Assembly: GCA_964582415.1 (NCBI GenBank) | Contig: CAZOSF010000059.1 | Location: 1-14,672 of the forward strand | DNA: 14,672 nt | Source of the DNA: CAZOSF01 sp964582415 | GTDB taxonomy: Bacteria > Bacteroidota > Bacteroidia > Flavobacteriales > Flavobacteriaceae | Direction of reading: 5' to 3' | Shown here: piece after piece, positions 6,599-13,362 of the stretch | Layout of the letters: each line of letters starts with the position of its first letter | Numbering within the stretch: position 1 is the stretch's first letter | The notes under the pieces: model-generated | Told to the model about the DNA's origin: nothing | Database searches by the model: none | The model's input: only the letters and a program-made list of their open reading frames with translations | Translations under genes and position numbers: made by a program

Positions 6599-8518
6599 AT
6601 GAAAATGAAAATTAACCTACGATTTGTAATTGCCATGATGGTAGCACTAGTGTTTACTGGGTGTCAGAAGGAAGAAGAAGAATTCATCGACGACACCAAC
6701 ACAGAGGAAACCTTCACGGCGGGCTCTCAGCTAACCCAAATTTTATTAAGTGCCTCCCAAAACAATGGTTCCCTCGATAATATTATCGACGGAAGTGATT
6801 GTACGTCGGTACAATACCCCATTGCCGTTGTAGCAAATGGGCAACAATTGACTTTGCAATCGATTAATGACTTATCTCAAATTGAAGCAATTTTTGATCA
6901 GTTTCCTAATGATACCGATGTGCTGGAAATCGTTTTCCCCATAACTCTTTCCACCGAGGATTTCACATCGATTACCGTTAATAGTCAGGCGGAGCTGAAT
7001 GCAGCGATTGCTAATTGTTCAGATGACATTATCAATACCTATACATGCGTTGATTTTGTATACCCCATCGATTGTTTTATTTATAATGAAGCGAACGAAC
7101 AAACCAATACCATTACCTTGAATAATAGCTACGAATGGTTTGAATACCTCATTTACCTTCAGGAGGGGATTTATGTGGCTATCGATTATCCAATGTCGGT
7201 TATTGTAAACGGGGAAATTATTGTGGTGAATTCCAATCAGGAACTGAACAACGCCATTACCCAAGCCGATTGCTCTTCAGATGGGCCCAATGCGTCCGAT
7301 TTTGAAGCACTGATTACTTCCGGAGAATGGTATGTTACCTACTATTTCGACGATTTTGATGAGACAAGCGATTACCAAAGCTACACCTTCACTTTCGCTT
7401 CCGATGGTACTGCCAATGCGGCCAATACTACAGGTAATACACCGGGTACATGGAATTTCTATGTCGATAGCGGTGTAGAGAAAGTTGATCTTTATTTTGG
7501 AATGAATGCACCTTTAGATGAGTTCGATGAAGATTGGGACATCCTAGAAGCCACGGAACAAATCATTCGCCTTCGTGACGAAAGTGGCGATGGTAGTATC
7601 GATTATCTCACCTTCGAGCGTGAGCCTTACACTGGTGGTGGAGGTAATGATGTGAATGATTTAATCAACGAATTGACCGCTGGAATTTGGTACATCAATT
7701 TATTGGAAGATGATGGAAACGATGAGACCTGTGATTATGTTGACTATCAGTTCACCTTTAATTTAGATGGGTCTGTGGTTGCCGCAAGTTCTGGGGATAC
7801 TAAAAATGGTTTCTGGTCTGTAGGAATCGATAGTGGAGTCCTCGAATTGGTAATGAACTTCACCCTATCCGGAAGCGACGATCCCTTCGAAGATCTGAAT
7901 GACGATTGGGATGTTCAAAATTTCACCAACCTAATCATCGAATTGATGGATGTTAGCGGCGGAGGCGGTGGTACCGATTACCTTACCTTCGGTCGTGATC
8001 CTTACACCGGTTGCGGTGGCGGCGGTGGCGGTCAAGAACTTATCGATATTCTTGTCGACGGGGCATGGTATGTTGGAACCTATTTGGATGATGGGGTAGA
8101 TGAAACCTATGATTTCTATGGATATTCACTNNNNNNNNNNNNNNNNNNNNNNNNNNNNNNNNNNNNNNNNNNNNNNNNNNNNNNNNNNNNNNNNNNNNNN
8201 NNNNNNNNNNNNNNNNNNNNNNNNNNNNNNTTCCAAGGCTATGTCTTCACTTTCAATGCCAACGGAACAGTGGTGGCGACGAATGGCTCCGATACGGTAA
8301 ACGGTACTTGGAGTGTAACCGATAGCAATTCCGGTGACGATGACCCGAATATCGAGGATGATGATTTCAATTTAGCTTTTGCTGTATCGCCAGATAATAA
8401 ATTTGACGACTTGAATGATGACTGGGATTTCGTCTCGGTATCTAATACCAAGATTGAACTGATAGATGTCAGTGGCGGAAATGGAGGTACCGATTTCCTT
8501 ACTTTCCAGAAACAATAA
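6599..8518 (+). CDS. large surface lipoprotein: four YP units plus lipocalin-like repeats (contains assembly gap)
   Basis: Predicted 639 residues including 34 unknown. The N-terminus is a lipoprotein signal peptide with lipobox VFTGC, lipidated Cys at 22. The mature start C-QKEEEE fits the Bacteroidota surface-export signal (Q-K-acidic-acidic). Residues about 68-225 hold four short units, each with a strand ending in a YP/FP dipeptide: VQYPIAVVANG, EIVFPITL, CVDFVYPIDC and AIDYPMSVIVNG. From about 234 onward come acidic repeats of about 120 residues with G-x-W-Y-(V/I), D-D-x-x-D-E-T, Y-x-F-T-F, D-G-T/S, G-x-W, D-W-D and Y-L-T-F motifs, joined by glycine-rich linkers. These resemble lipocalin-like domains of Flavobacteriia proteins. 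The reading frame crosses 100 Ns, so the true length is unknown and probably greater. Function is unknown; a ligand-capturing partner of receptor 1 is an inference from shared promoter motif and surface location. Confidence 0.85.
   Translation: MKMKINLRFVIAMMVALVFTGCQKEEEEFIDDTNTEETFTAGSQLTQILLSASQNNGSLDNIIDGSDCTSVQYPIAVVANGQQLTLQSINDLSQIEAIFDQFPNDTDVLEIVFPITLSTEDFTSITVNSQAELNAAIANCSDDIINTYTCVDFVYPIDCFIYNEANEQTNTITLNNSYEWFEYLIYLQEGIYVAIDYPMSVIVNGEIIVVNSNQELNNAITQADCSSDGPNASDFEALITSGEWYVTYYFDDFDETSDYQSYTFTFASDGTANAANTTGNTPGTWNFYVDSGVEKVDLYFGMNAPLDEFDEDWDILEATEQIIRLRDESGDGSIDYLTFEREPYTGGGGNDVNDLINELTAGIWYINLLEDDGNDETCDYVDYQFTFNLDGSVVAASSGDTKNGFWSVGIDSGVLELVMNFTLSGSDDPFEDLNDDWDVQNFTNLIIELMDVSGGGGGTDYLTFGRDPYTGCGGGGGGQELIDILVDGAWYVGTYLDDGVDETYDFYGYSXXXXXXXXXXXXXXXXXXXXXXXXXXXXXXXXXXFQGYVFTFNANGTVVATNGSDTVNGTWSVTDSNSGDDDPNIEDDDFNLAFAVSPDNKFDDLNDDWDFVSVSNTKIELIDVSGGNGGTDFLTFQKQ
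7298..8515 (+). repeat. tandem array of lipocalin-like protein repeats
   Basis: At least four repeat units at the protein level. Unit 1 is about 7298-7630, unit 2 about 7655-8008, unit 3 begins at about 8033 and is cut by the gap at 8130, and the last unit resumes at 8231 and runs to the stop. Spacing between the G-x-W-Y tryptophans is 120 and then 126 residues. Linkers are glycine-rich, up to six consecutive glycines before unit 3. The units have diverged but keep short near-identical stretches such as DETYDF/DETCDY, the segment around DDWD, and DVSGG-GGTD(Y/F)LTF. Confidence 0.8.
8131..8230. other. assembly gap, 100 Ns
   Basis: Exactly 100 Ns, the usual placeholder for a gap of unknown size, inside the repeat array of lipoprotein 1. 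Before the gap, unit 3 has already reached FYGYS. After the gap, sequence resumes at the same point of a unit, FQGYVFTF, with different residues. The missing stretch is therefore most simply one repeat period or a multiple of it (roughly 345-365 bases for one), not 100 bases. Confidence 0.95.
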
Positions 8519-8537
8519 TCTTTTTTTGCCCCAAAGA

Positions 8538-8570
8538 ATCCCGGACCTTTCGAGGTTCGGGATTTTTATT
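8538..8570 (+). terminator. rho-independent terminator after lipoprotein 1
   Basis: A 10-bp stem (8538-8547 with 8554-8563, one G-U pair, core ATCCCG/CGGGAT) closes a 6-base loop, TTTCGA, and is followed by TTTTTATTT. It lies 19 bases past the lipoprotein stop. The T tract reads into the stop codon of the convergent receptor 2 gene. Confidence 0.85.
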
Positions 8571-11071
8571 TAAAAGCGAACGCGAAGGGAAAGGTTTGGA
8601 GTAAAGCGCAGGGCAAATTCGTCAACTTCTTCGACCATTTCGTCATCATTCAATCGGAAGAAATGATTAATAACATTCTTCCTATCCAATAAATTCCAAA
8701 GAGAAACCCCTGCAAACCATTCCGAATGGCCACCCAGACGGAAGCGATAGGTGCCAGAAACATCCACCCGAACATAATCGTCGATATTATAGTCGTTCGG
8801 ACTGTCGAAATTTAATGCTCCATTCACCACTTCATTTCCTTCCTGCAATAGGGTAGTGGGCTTCCCAGAGTGCCAATTTAGGCCTGCTGCCAAATTGAGG
8901 TTGTTCCAATTATAATCCCATCCTAGGGTAAAAGTATGCCGAATGTCCAAATTATTAGGGAATTCACTGGGCTCCAGCATCTCAAAACGATAGTCGTTTT
9001 TGGTGTAGGAATAGCTCAGCCAGGTATTTAAATTTTTAAAGCGTTTATTCACGAGGAGGTCAATACCTTTCACCAAATAGCTTCCATGGGAGCGTTCGAT
9101 TTGAAATTGGTTCTGGAATCCCTGACTTTGTGTGGTAATTCCTTTTACTTCCTTGATAAAAGGTTCTAAGCTTACCAGCCACCCCCTTCGGTTAATTGTA
9201 ATCCCCGCCGAAAGTTGTTTGCTTGTGATTACAGGAATTTCTCCGGGTTTAGAAAGTACCCACCTGCGGTTTTCAACCCCAAGAAAGTCCGTTTGGAAGT
9301 CGATAATTTGGGAGGTGGTCTGACTCTTCATTTCTCCCAAAACTTCGAAAGTGAAATAGTTCAGGAAGCGGTGGTTGAAACTAAAACGTGGCTCAAAATA
9401 CCAGTGGTTGAACTTGCCCACATGATTTAACCGAACCCCCATATTTAGAAGAGTGTTTTGAAAAGGGCGAAATTGAGTTTCTGCAAACAAACTGTTGGTT
9501 CTGAGTACTTGTTTGTCCAAACGTTCAAAAAACGGATTGTTGATTTGCTCGAAATTAGTGATGCCTGTCTCTAGAAATTGGTAGCCGATCCGACCGTTCC
9601 AATTTTGATTCAGTTGAAGATTCGATTTAAGAATGAAGCCAGTTTCTTCAATTTTGTTTTTTTGAATCAGTCGCTGGTTGTTCAGAATATCATAATTGGT
9701 TGCTTCCAATAAGTAGGCGGTACCATAACCTTGCAATTCGGTATTGAAACTATCATTCCACAGGTGTTGATAATAAATTCCACCAGTAATATTATCCTGA
9801 AGCAAATCACTTCGAAGCGATTGGGGATCTCCATCCACCAAGGCACTCTCCAGAAATTCCAGGGAATTCCCCAATACAAGAAAGTTCAAACGAAGTCGGT
9901 CTTTTTCAGTGGGGGCAAACAATGCTCTGATGCTGGTATCATAGAATTGAAAATCATCGTTGGAATTTGAAAAGTTAGTCCCGGCTGAAGTCACCTCCGT
10001 ATTTTGAAAAGCACGATCAAAATAGGCTTGATAGGTTGGGGTATTGAAGAGTCCATTCACCGATTTCCGGCCAGCGATTTGCAGCGATCCAATCGAACCC
10101 AGAGGCACATCGGCAAAGGCGTCGGCGCTTAAAAGGTTGAGGCCAGCCCCCAAGATTAGCTCTTGGTTGATGTGATCGCTTCCTTCCATGGCGATCACAC
10201 CAGAAACTCCGTCACCTAAGGTCGCGGTAGTACCGTTTTTTATCAAGGTAACTTTCTTGGTAAGTTGTGGATTAAATGCAGAAATGAGTCCGAAGAAATG
10301 CCCGTTTTGATACATTTTGATCCCGTCCCAAAGAATAAGGTTTTGATCGTTGGTTCCCCCCCGGATATTGATATATGAGACGGTTTCATTCACGCTCTGA
10401 ATTCCTGGTAGGGCCTGGACTGTAAGTAATACGTCCGGTTCGATGAGCCCGGGAAGTATATCGAATTCCTCATAATTCACGGTTAGGGAACCATCCAGGT
10501 TTTTTGCAATACCCTTGGCCAAATAATTGCTCAGGGTAACCGTGTTTAGTTGTTCGATTTTTCTGGATAGATATACCGATTTGCAGGCACTAACAATAAA
10601 AATATCAGCATTGAATCGAACTTCATTGTATCCAGTAAAGCTGATGCCAATCCAATCGGTTTCCGTTTTAACCCTTGTGGTAAAGTTACCTTCCGAATCT
10701 GTCGCCAGTTGCTGATATGGGGTTGTTACAACAGCTCCTGGTAGCGGTGCGTTTGTTTCCTGTGAATAGACAGTCCCACAAATGGAAAGAAGTGAATCGT
10801 TTAGGCTTAAAGCGATGGTAGTAGTATCCACAGGGGTATAATCGAACAAGGTCGCCGACCGCAGATAGTCCAAGGTCATGTTGAAGGAAGTGAATTTTTT
10901 TGTTGCTATCGAATACGGGGCAACATCTGCATCCTTGTACGAAAAGCGATATGGGAATTGCTGCTCCAAATCCTCGAGATACTTTCGCAGCGACGCGGTT
11001 TCTTGACTATGGATAGGGAGGGAATAGAGGGTAAGAGCGAATAAAAATAATACCTTTTTCAGGTGGTTCAC
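8570..11071 (-). CDS. TonB-dependent receptor with STN domain (cassette 2)
   Basis: An 833-residue outer-membrane receptor, paralogous to the one at 2492-5047. Signal peptide about 1-22 (MNHLKKVLFLFALTLYSLP, then IHSQ); STN-like domain about 24-92; carboxypeptidase-regulatory-like sandwich about 97-170 (ICGTVYSQETNAPLPGAVV); plug about 185-297 with INIRGGTND, GHFFGLISAFNP and GVSGVIAM; barrel to the C-terminal aromatic RVRF. The start is a GTG at 11069-11071 that shares its last G... the junction reads TAGTG, where the fecR2 stop overlaps the GTG by one base, giving tight translational coupling. No ATG lies near enough to preserve the signal peptide. The STN domain implies signalling to FecR2. 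Ligand unknown. Barrel segments such as DFLGVE-RRWVL are shared with receptor 1. Confidence 0.93.
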   Translation of the reverse strand: MNHLKKVLFLFALTLYSLPIHSQETASLRKYLEDLEQQFPYRFSYKDADVAPYSIATKKFTSFNMTLDYLRSATLFDYTPVDTTTIALSLNDSLLSICGTVYSQETNAPLPGAVVTTPYQQLATDSEGNFTTRVKTETDWIGISFTGYNEVRFNADIFIVSACKSVYLSRKIEQLNTVTLSNYLAKGIAKNLDGSLTVNYEEFDILPGLIEPDVLLTVQALPGIQSVNETVSYINIRGGTNDQNLILWDGIKMYQNGHFFGLISAFNPQLTKKVTLIKNGTTATLGDGVSGVIAMEGSDHINQELILGAGLNLLSADAFADVPLGSIGSLQIAGRKSVNGLFNTPTYQAYFDRAFQNTEVTSAGTNFSNSNDDFQFYDTSIRALFAPTEKDRLRLNFLVLGNSLEFLESALVDGDPQSLRSDLLQDNITGGIYYQHLWNDSFNTELQGYGTAYLLEATNYDILNNQRLIQKNKIEETGFILKSNLQLNQNWNGRIGYQFLETGITNFEQINNPFFERLDKQVLRTNSLFAETQFRPFQNTLLNMGVRLNHVGKFNHWYFEPRFSFNHRFLNYFTFEVLGEMKSQTTSQIIDFQTDFLGVENRRWVLSKPGEIPVITSKQLSAGITINRRGWLVSLEPFIKEVKGITTQSQGFQNQFQIERSHGSYLVKGIDLLVNKRFKNLNTWLSYSYTKNDYRFEMLEPSEFPNNLDIRHTFTLGWDYNWNNLNLAAGLNWHSGKPTTLLQEGNEVVNGALNFDSPNDYNIDDYVRVDVSGTYRFRLGGHSEWFAGVSLWNLLDRKNVINHFFRLNDDEMVEEVDEFALRFTPNLSLRVRF

Positions 11072-11967
11072 TACTGCTGAGGTTTAAGCATCACATTTTT
11101 TCCTTCTAGATCGTATGACAATTTAAGCGGAATTGTAATGGCTTGCAAGGCAGCATCTAAATTTTTATGGGTAAAGCTGGTTGTTAGTATTGTTTGGGAA
11201 AGCGACGTGTCATAGCTTACAGTAATGTTGTATTGCCGCTCTAATTCTAAGATGATTTCAGAAAATGGAACGCTTTGAAATGACGATTCTCCAACAATCC
11301 AGGTAGGTTTTGGGACAGCGACCTCTGGGATAAATTCTTGATTTTTGTAAACTCGGTAGGCATTTCCAGCCGGCAACTTCAATGTTTTCCCCTGGTACTC
11401 CACGGAAACCAAGCCTTCATAGCAAATAACTTCAAAAAAATCATCCCGAGCCTTTACATTGAATTCGGTACCTAAAACAGTAACAATGCCCTGATCGGTA
11501 GCTACCGAAAAAGTACTGCCCTTTTCTACGTCAAAAAAGGCTTCTCCTTTTAGGAATAACTTTCGGTTCGTTGACCAATCTTCCTCATTGAATGCAACTG
11601 AGGAACCTGCATTTAGTACAACTTTAGAGGCATCCGGTAAAACTACATTTTGATGTTCTCGATTTTGGGCAAAAAAGGTGGTGGTATTCGTTTGGAAGTA
11701 ACTGAAATAAACACCCAAAGAAACTACCAACAGCGCTGCAATTCCAGCGATGTATCGCTTCCACGGGAAATGGTGTTCCTGGTGTGTTTTCTGAGCTTGA
11801 ATTTTTTCGAAAGAGACTGCTTTATCGAAGGATGGGGCTTTAAAGGCTTGCATGGCTTCATCGATCTTTATAAAAGTACTAGAGGCGTCCAATTCCTCGA
11901 ACGCCTTTAGCTCTTTCTCATCCAAGCTGTTATCCAGCCATTTGATAATTAAATCTTCCTTTTTCAT
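11071..11967 (-). CDS. FecR-family anti-sigma factor (cassette 2)
   Basis: A 298-residue single-pass inner-membrane anti-sigma factor. Cytoplasmic sigma-binding region about 1-68 (KWLDNSLDEKELKAF); membrane span about 71-91 (YIAGIAALLVVSLGVYFSYF); periplasmic FecR domain about 105-197 (VVLPDASKVVLNAGSSV, VTVLGTEFNVKARD, CYEGLVSV, LKLPAGNAY); C-terminal DUF4974/STN-like domain about 228-295 (TTSFTHKNLDAALQAI). The order and key motifs match FecR1, but the N-terminal region, which contacts sigma, is clearly diverged, as expected if each anti-sigma holds its own sigma factor. It lies 53 bases downstream of sigma 2, with the bipartite promoter motif in that gap, and overlaps receptor 2 by one base. 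Confidence 0.93.
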   Translation of the reverse strand: MKKEDLIIKWLDNSLDEKELKAFEELDASSTFIKIDEAMQAFKAPSFDKAVSFEKIQAQKTHQEHHFPWKRYIAGIAALLVVSLGVYFSYFQTNTTTFFAQNREHQNVVLPDASKVVLNAGSSVAFNEEDWSTNRKLFLKGEAFFDVEKGSTFSVATDQGIVTVLGTEFNVKARDDFFEVICYEGLVSVEYQGKTLKLPAGNAYRVYKNQEFIPEVAVPKPTWIVGESSFQSVPFSEIILELERQYNITVSYDTSLSQTILTTSFTHKNLDAALQAITIPLKLSYDLEGKNVMLKPQQ

Positions 11968-11983
11968 GTCAATTCACTTATAG

Positions 11984-12010
11984 AACAACTCAATTCAAAA
12001 ATTTCCTACC
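11984..12010 (-). promoter_or_regulatory. predicted ECF-sigma promoter of fecR2-receptor 2
   Basis: On the minus strand GGTAGG (12005-12010), 16 bases, TTGTT (11984-11988), ending 16 bases before the fecR2 ATG. With the lipoprotein 2 site it shares the longer blocks GGGTAGGAA and TTGTT at identical spacing, followed by an A+T stretch (TTCTATAAG here, TTTTATTTG there). It lies just after the sigma 2 stop codon. Confidence 0.7.
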
Positions 12011-12020
12011 CAGAAAGGAA

Positions 12021-12536
12021 TTAAATTTCTTCAATTTCTTCTCGTAACTTTTCTAAGGCCGTATAAATACGCTTTTCTACAGCCTTTCTAGAGATGCCTA
12101 AAATTTCGGCAATCTCCTTGTGCCGTTTTCCTTCCACCCGATTCATCATAAAAGCGACCCGCTGTCCTTCCGGTAATTTAGCTAAGGCATCTTGGAGCTT
12201 TTTCATAAACTGATTCTCCTGCATGATAAATTCGGGGGTTTCGTTCGTATGGGAAATGGGTTTTTCCTGTTGATATTTGAGCACTACCTTTTGATGTTTG
12301 ATAGCATTCAGGGTTAGGTTGTTTCCAACAGTAAACAGAAAGCTTTTGGCTTTGTCGATGGGAACTTCTTTGCAGTTTTTCCACAACTTGATAAACGCCT
12401 CTTGTACCTTATCCTCAGGATTGATATGCTCTCCATATTTGTAGTACAGGAAATTGTGAAGATGCTCGGCCCATTTCTCATAAATCTGGGCAAAAATATC
12501 TTCCTTGCAAATATCTTCGAATAGTGGTTTCGACAT
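12021..12536 (-). CDS. ECF RNA polymerase sigma factor, FecI-like (cassette 2)
   Basis: A 171-residue ECF sigma factor, paralogue of the one at 5994-6497. Region 2 about 12-78 (IFAQIYEKWAE, KVQEAFIKLWKN, AKSFLFTVGNN) and region 4 about 112-166, with helix-turn-helix HKEIAEILGISRKAVEKR at 139-156. The recognition-helix core is nearly that of sigma 1 (ISRKAVEKR against ISVKAVEKR), consistent with the nearly common promoter motif. Divergent from lipoprotein 2, with 106 bases between start codons. The ATG at 12536 is preceded on the minus strand by TATCTTTA (12554-12561), a candidate housekeeping -7 box 17 bases upstream, without a well-placed -33 TTG. No ECF motif faces this gene, so it probably is not auto-activated from its own promoter. 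Confidence 0.94.
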   Translation of the reverse strand: MSKPLFEDICKEDIFAQIYEKWAEHLHNFLYYKYGEHINPEDKVQEAFIKLWKNCKEVPIDKAKSFLFTVGNNLTLNAIKHQKVVLKYQQEKPISHTNETPEFIMQENQFMKKLQDALAKLPEGQRVAFMMNRVEGKRHKEIAEILGISRKAVEKRIYTALEKLREEIEEI

Positions 12537-12586
12537 ACCATCAGGCCTTTGCGTAAAGATATAAATATTGCAATAGATTGGATGGG

Positions 12587-12613
12587 GGTAGGAATTTTTG
12601 CGATTAAATTGTT
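12587..12613 (+). promoter_or_regulatory. predicted ECF-sigma promoter of lipoprotein 2
   Basis: GGTAGG (12587-12592), 16 bases, TTGTT (12609-12613), ending 29 bases before the preferred ATG of lipoprotein 2. It falls across the upstream in-frame TTG at 12598, which argues against that longer start. Same two blocks and spacing as the three other sites. Confidence 0.7.
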
Positions 12614-12642
12614 TTATTTGTGAAAATGAAAGTGAAGAAACT

Positions 12643-13293
12643 ATGAAATGGATAGTGCCCCTTTTTATTGCATTAATAGTAGTTGGCTGTCAGCAAGAAG
12701 AGTTTAATGAAACCGATAATCCGGCGGAAACCTCTCTTTTGGAAGACCAGGAACTGGCAAGCTTGGTGCGATCGGTTACATCCCATGACGGATCCTTTGA
12801 TGATTTTATTGATAGCGCCGATTGTTTCAGTATTCAGTTCCCTTATGGCTTGTGGGTGAATGGTGTACAGCACAACATGAATTCTCCGGAAGATTTCAGT
12901 GAAATACCACAAGGCGCACTGGTGCAGCCTGATTTTCCTGTCACTCTAAATATGTGTAATTATAGTCAGGTTGAAATACCCAGTTTAGAGGTCCTGTATG
13001 ATTACGTGGTAGGTTGCCACAGTGGGGAATTTTTTGATGAAGTGATTACCTGTGTTGATTTTCAGTATCCTATCGATCTATCACTTTTCGATTCTGGCAC
13101 TTCAGATTTTGAAACCATTACCCTAGAGCATGATTGGGATGTTTATTCTACCATTCAATCGCTTAACCCTTCCACGTTGGTGACCATTCAATATCCTGTC
13201 GGCCTTATAAAAAGTAATGGTGATGTAATTGAGGTAAACACCAACCAAGAACTCAAAAACCAGATACTCAGGATTGTGTCTCTTTGCAATTAA
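12643..13293 (+). CDS. surface lipoprotein with four YP units (cassette 2)
   Basis: A 216-residue lipoprotein. The start is set at the ATG at 12643, which gives a clean signal peptide, MKWIVPLFIALIVVGC, with lipobox VVGC and lipidated Cys 16; an in-frame TTG at 12598 would put 15 polar residues before it and lies inside the predicted promoter. The mature start C-QQEEF fits the Bacteroidota surface-export pattern. The rest matches the N-terminal module of lipoprotein 1, unit by unit: CFSIQFPYGLWVNG (61), VQPDFPVTLNMC (94), CVDFQYPIDLSLFDSG (137), VTIQYPVGLIKSNGDVIEVN (180), ending NQELKNQI. Cysteines 61, 125, 137 and 215 align with 68, 140, 150 and 225 of lipoprotein 1. It lacks the lipocalin-like repeats entirely. 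Function unknown; probably an external partner of receptor 2. Confidence 0.85.
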   Translation: MKWIVPLFIALIVVGCQQEEFNETDNPAETSLLEDQELASLVRSVTSHDGSFDDFIDSADCFSIQFPYGLWVNGVQHNMNSPEDFSEIPQGALVQPDFPVTLNMCNYSQVEIPSLEVLYDYVVGCHSGEFFDEVITCVDFQYPIDLSLFDSGTSDFETITLEHDWDVYSTIQSLNPSTLVTIQYPVGLIKSNGDVIEVNTNQELKNQILRIVSLCN

Positions 13294-13331
13294 GAGAACA
13301 CACTTAGTTTATATTTGATTGGTTAGTTAGT

Positions 13332-13362
13332 AAAATCCCTTCGTTGCTACGAGGGGATTTTT
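13332..13362. terminator. bidirectional rho-independent terminator
   Basis: A perfect-length 13-bp stem (13332-13344 with 13349-13361, one G-U wobble) around a TGCT loop. AAAA on the left and TTTTT on the right make it work in both directions. It ends lipoprotein 2 (stop at 13293) and the convergent acyltransferase-like gene, whose TAA (13361-13363) overlaps the stem end. Confidence 0.85.

Noticed and set aside
8100..8300. Short open frame spanning the N gap
   Set aside because: Half of it is unknown bases and it lies out of frame inside lipoprotein 1.
7298..8515. Repeat array read as a CRISPR or other DNA repeat
   Set aside because: The repetition is of protein domains with diverged DNA, in frame, with no short identical repeats or spacers.
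2492..11071. SusC/SusD polysaccharide-utilisation locus
   Set aside because: No SusD-like lipoprotein or carbohydrate-active enzyme is present, and the receptors carry STN domains with paired FecR and ECF sigma, which fits a FecA-type transducer better.
6311..11307. Further GGTAGG half-sites at 6311-6316, 10407-10412 and 11302-11307
   Set aside because: All lie inside coding genes and lack the YTGTT block at the required distance.
12598..12642. Longer N-terminus of lipoprotein 2 from the TTG at 12598
   Set aside because: It would place 15 polar residues before a complete signal peptide and overlaps the predicted promoter.
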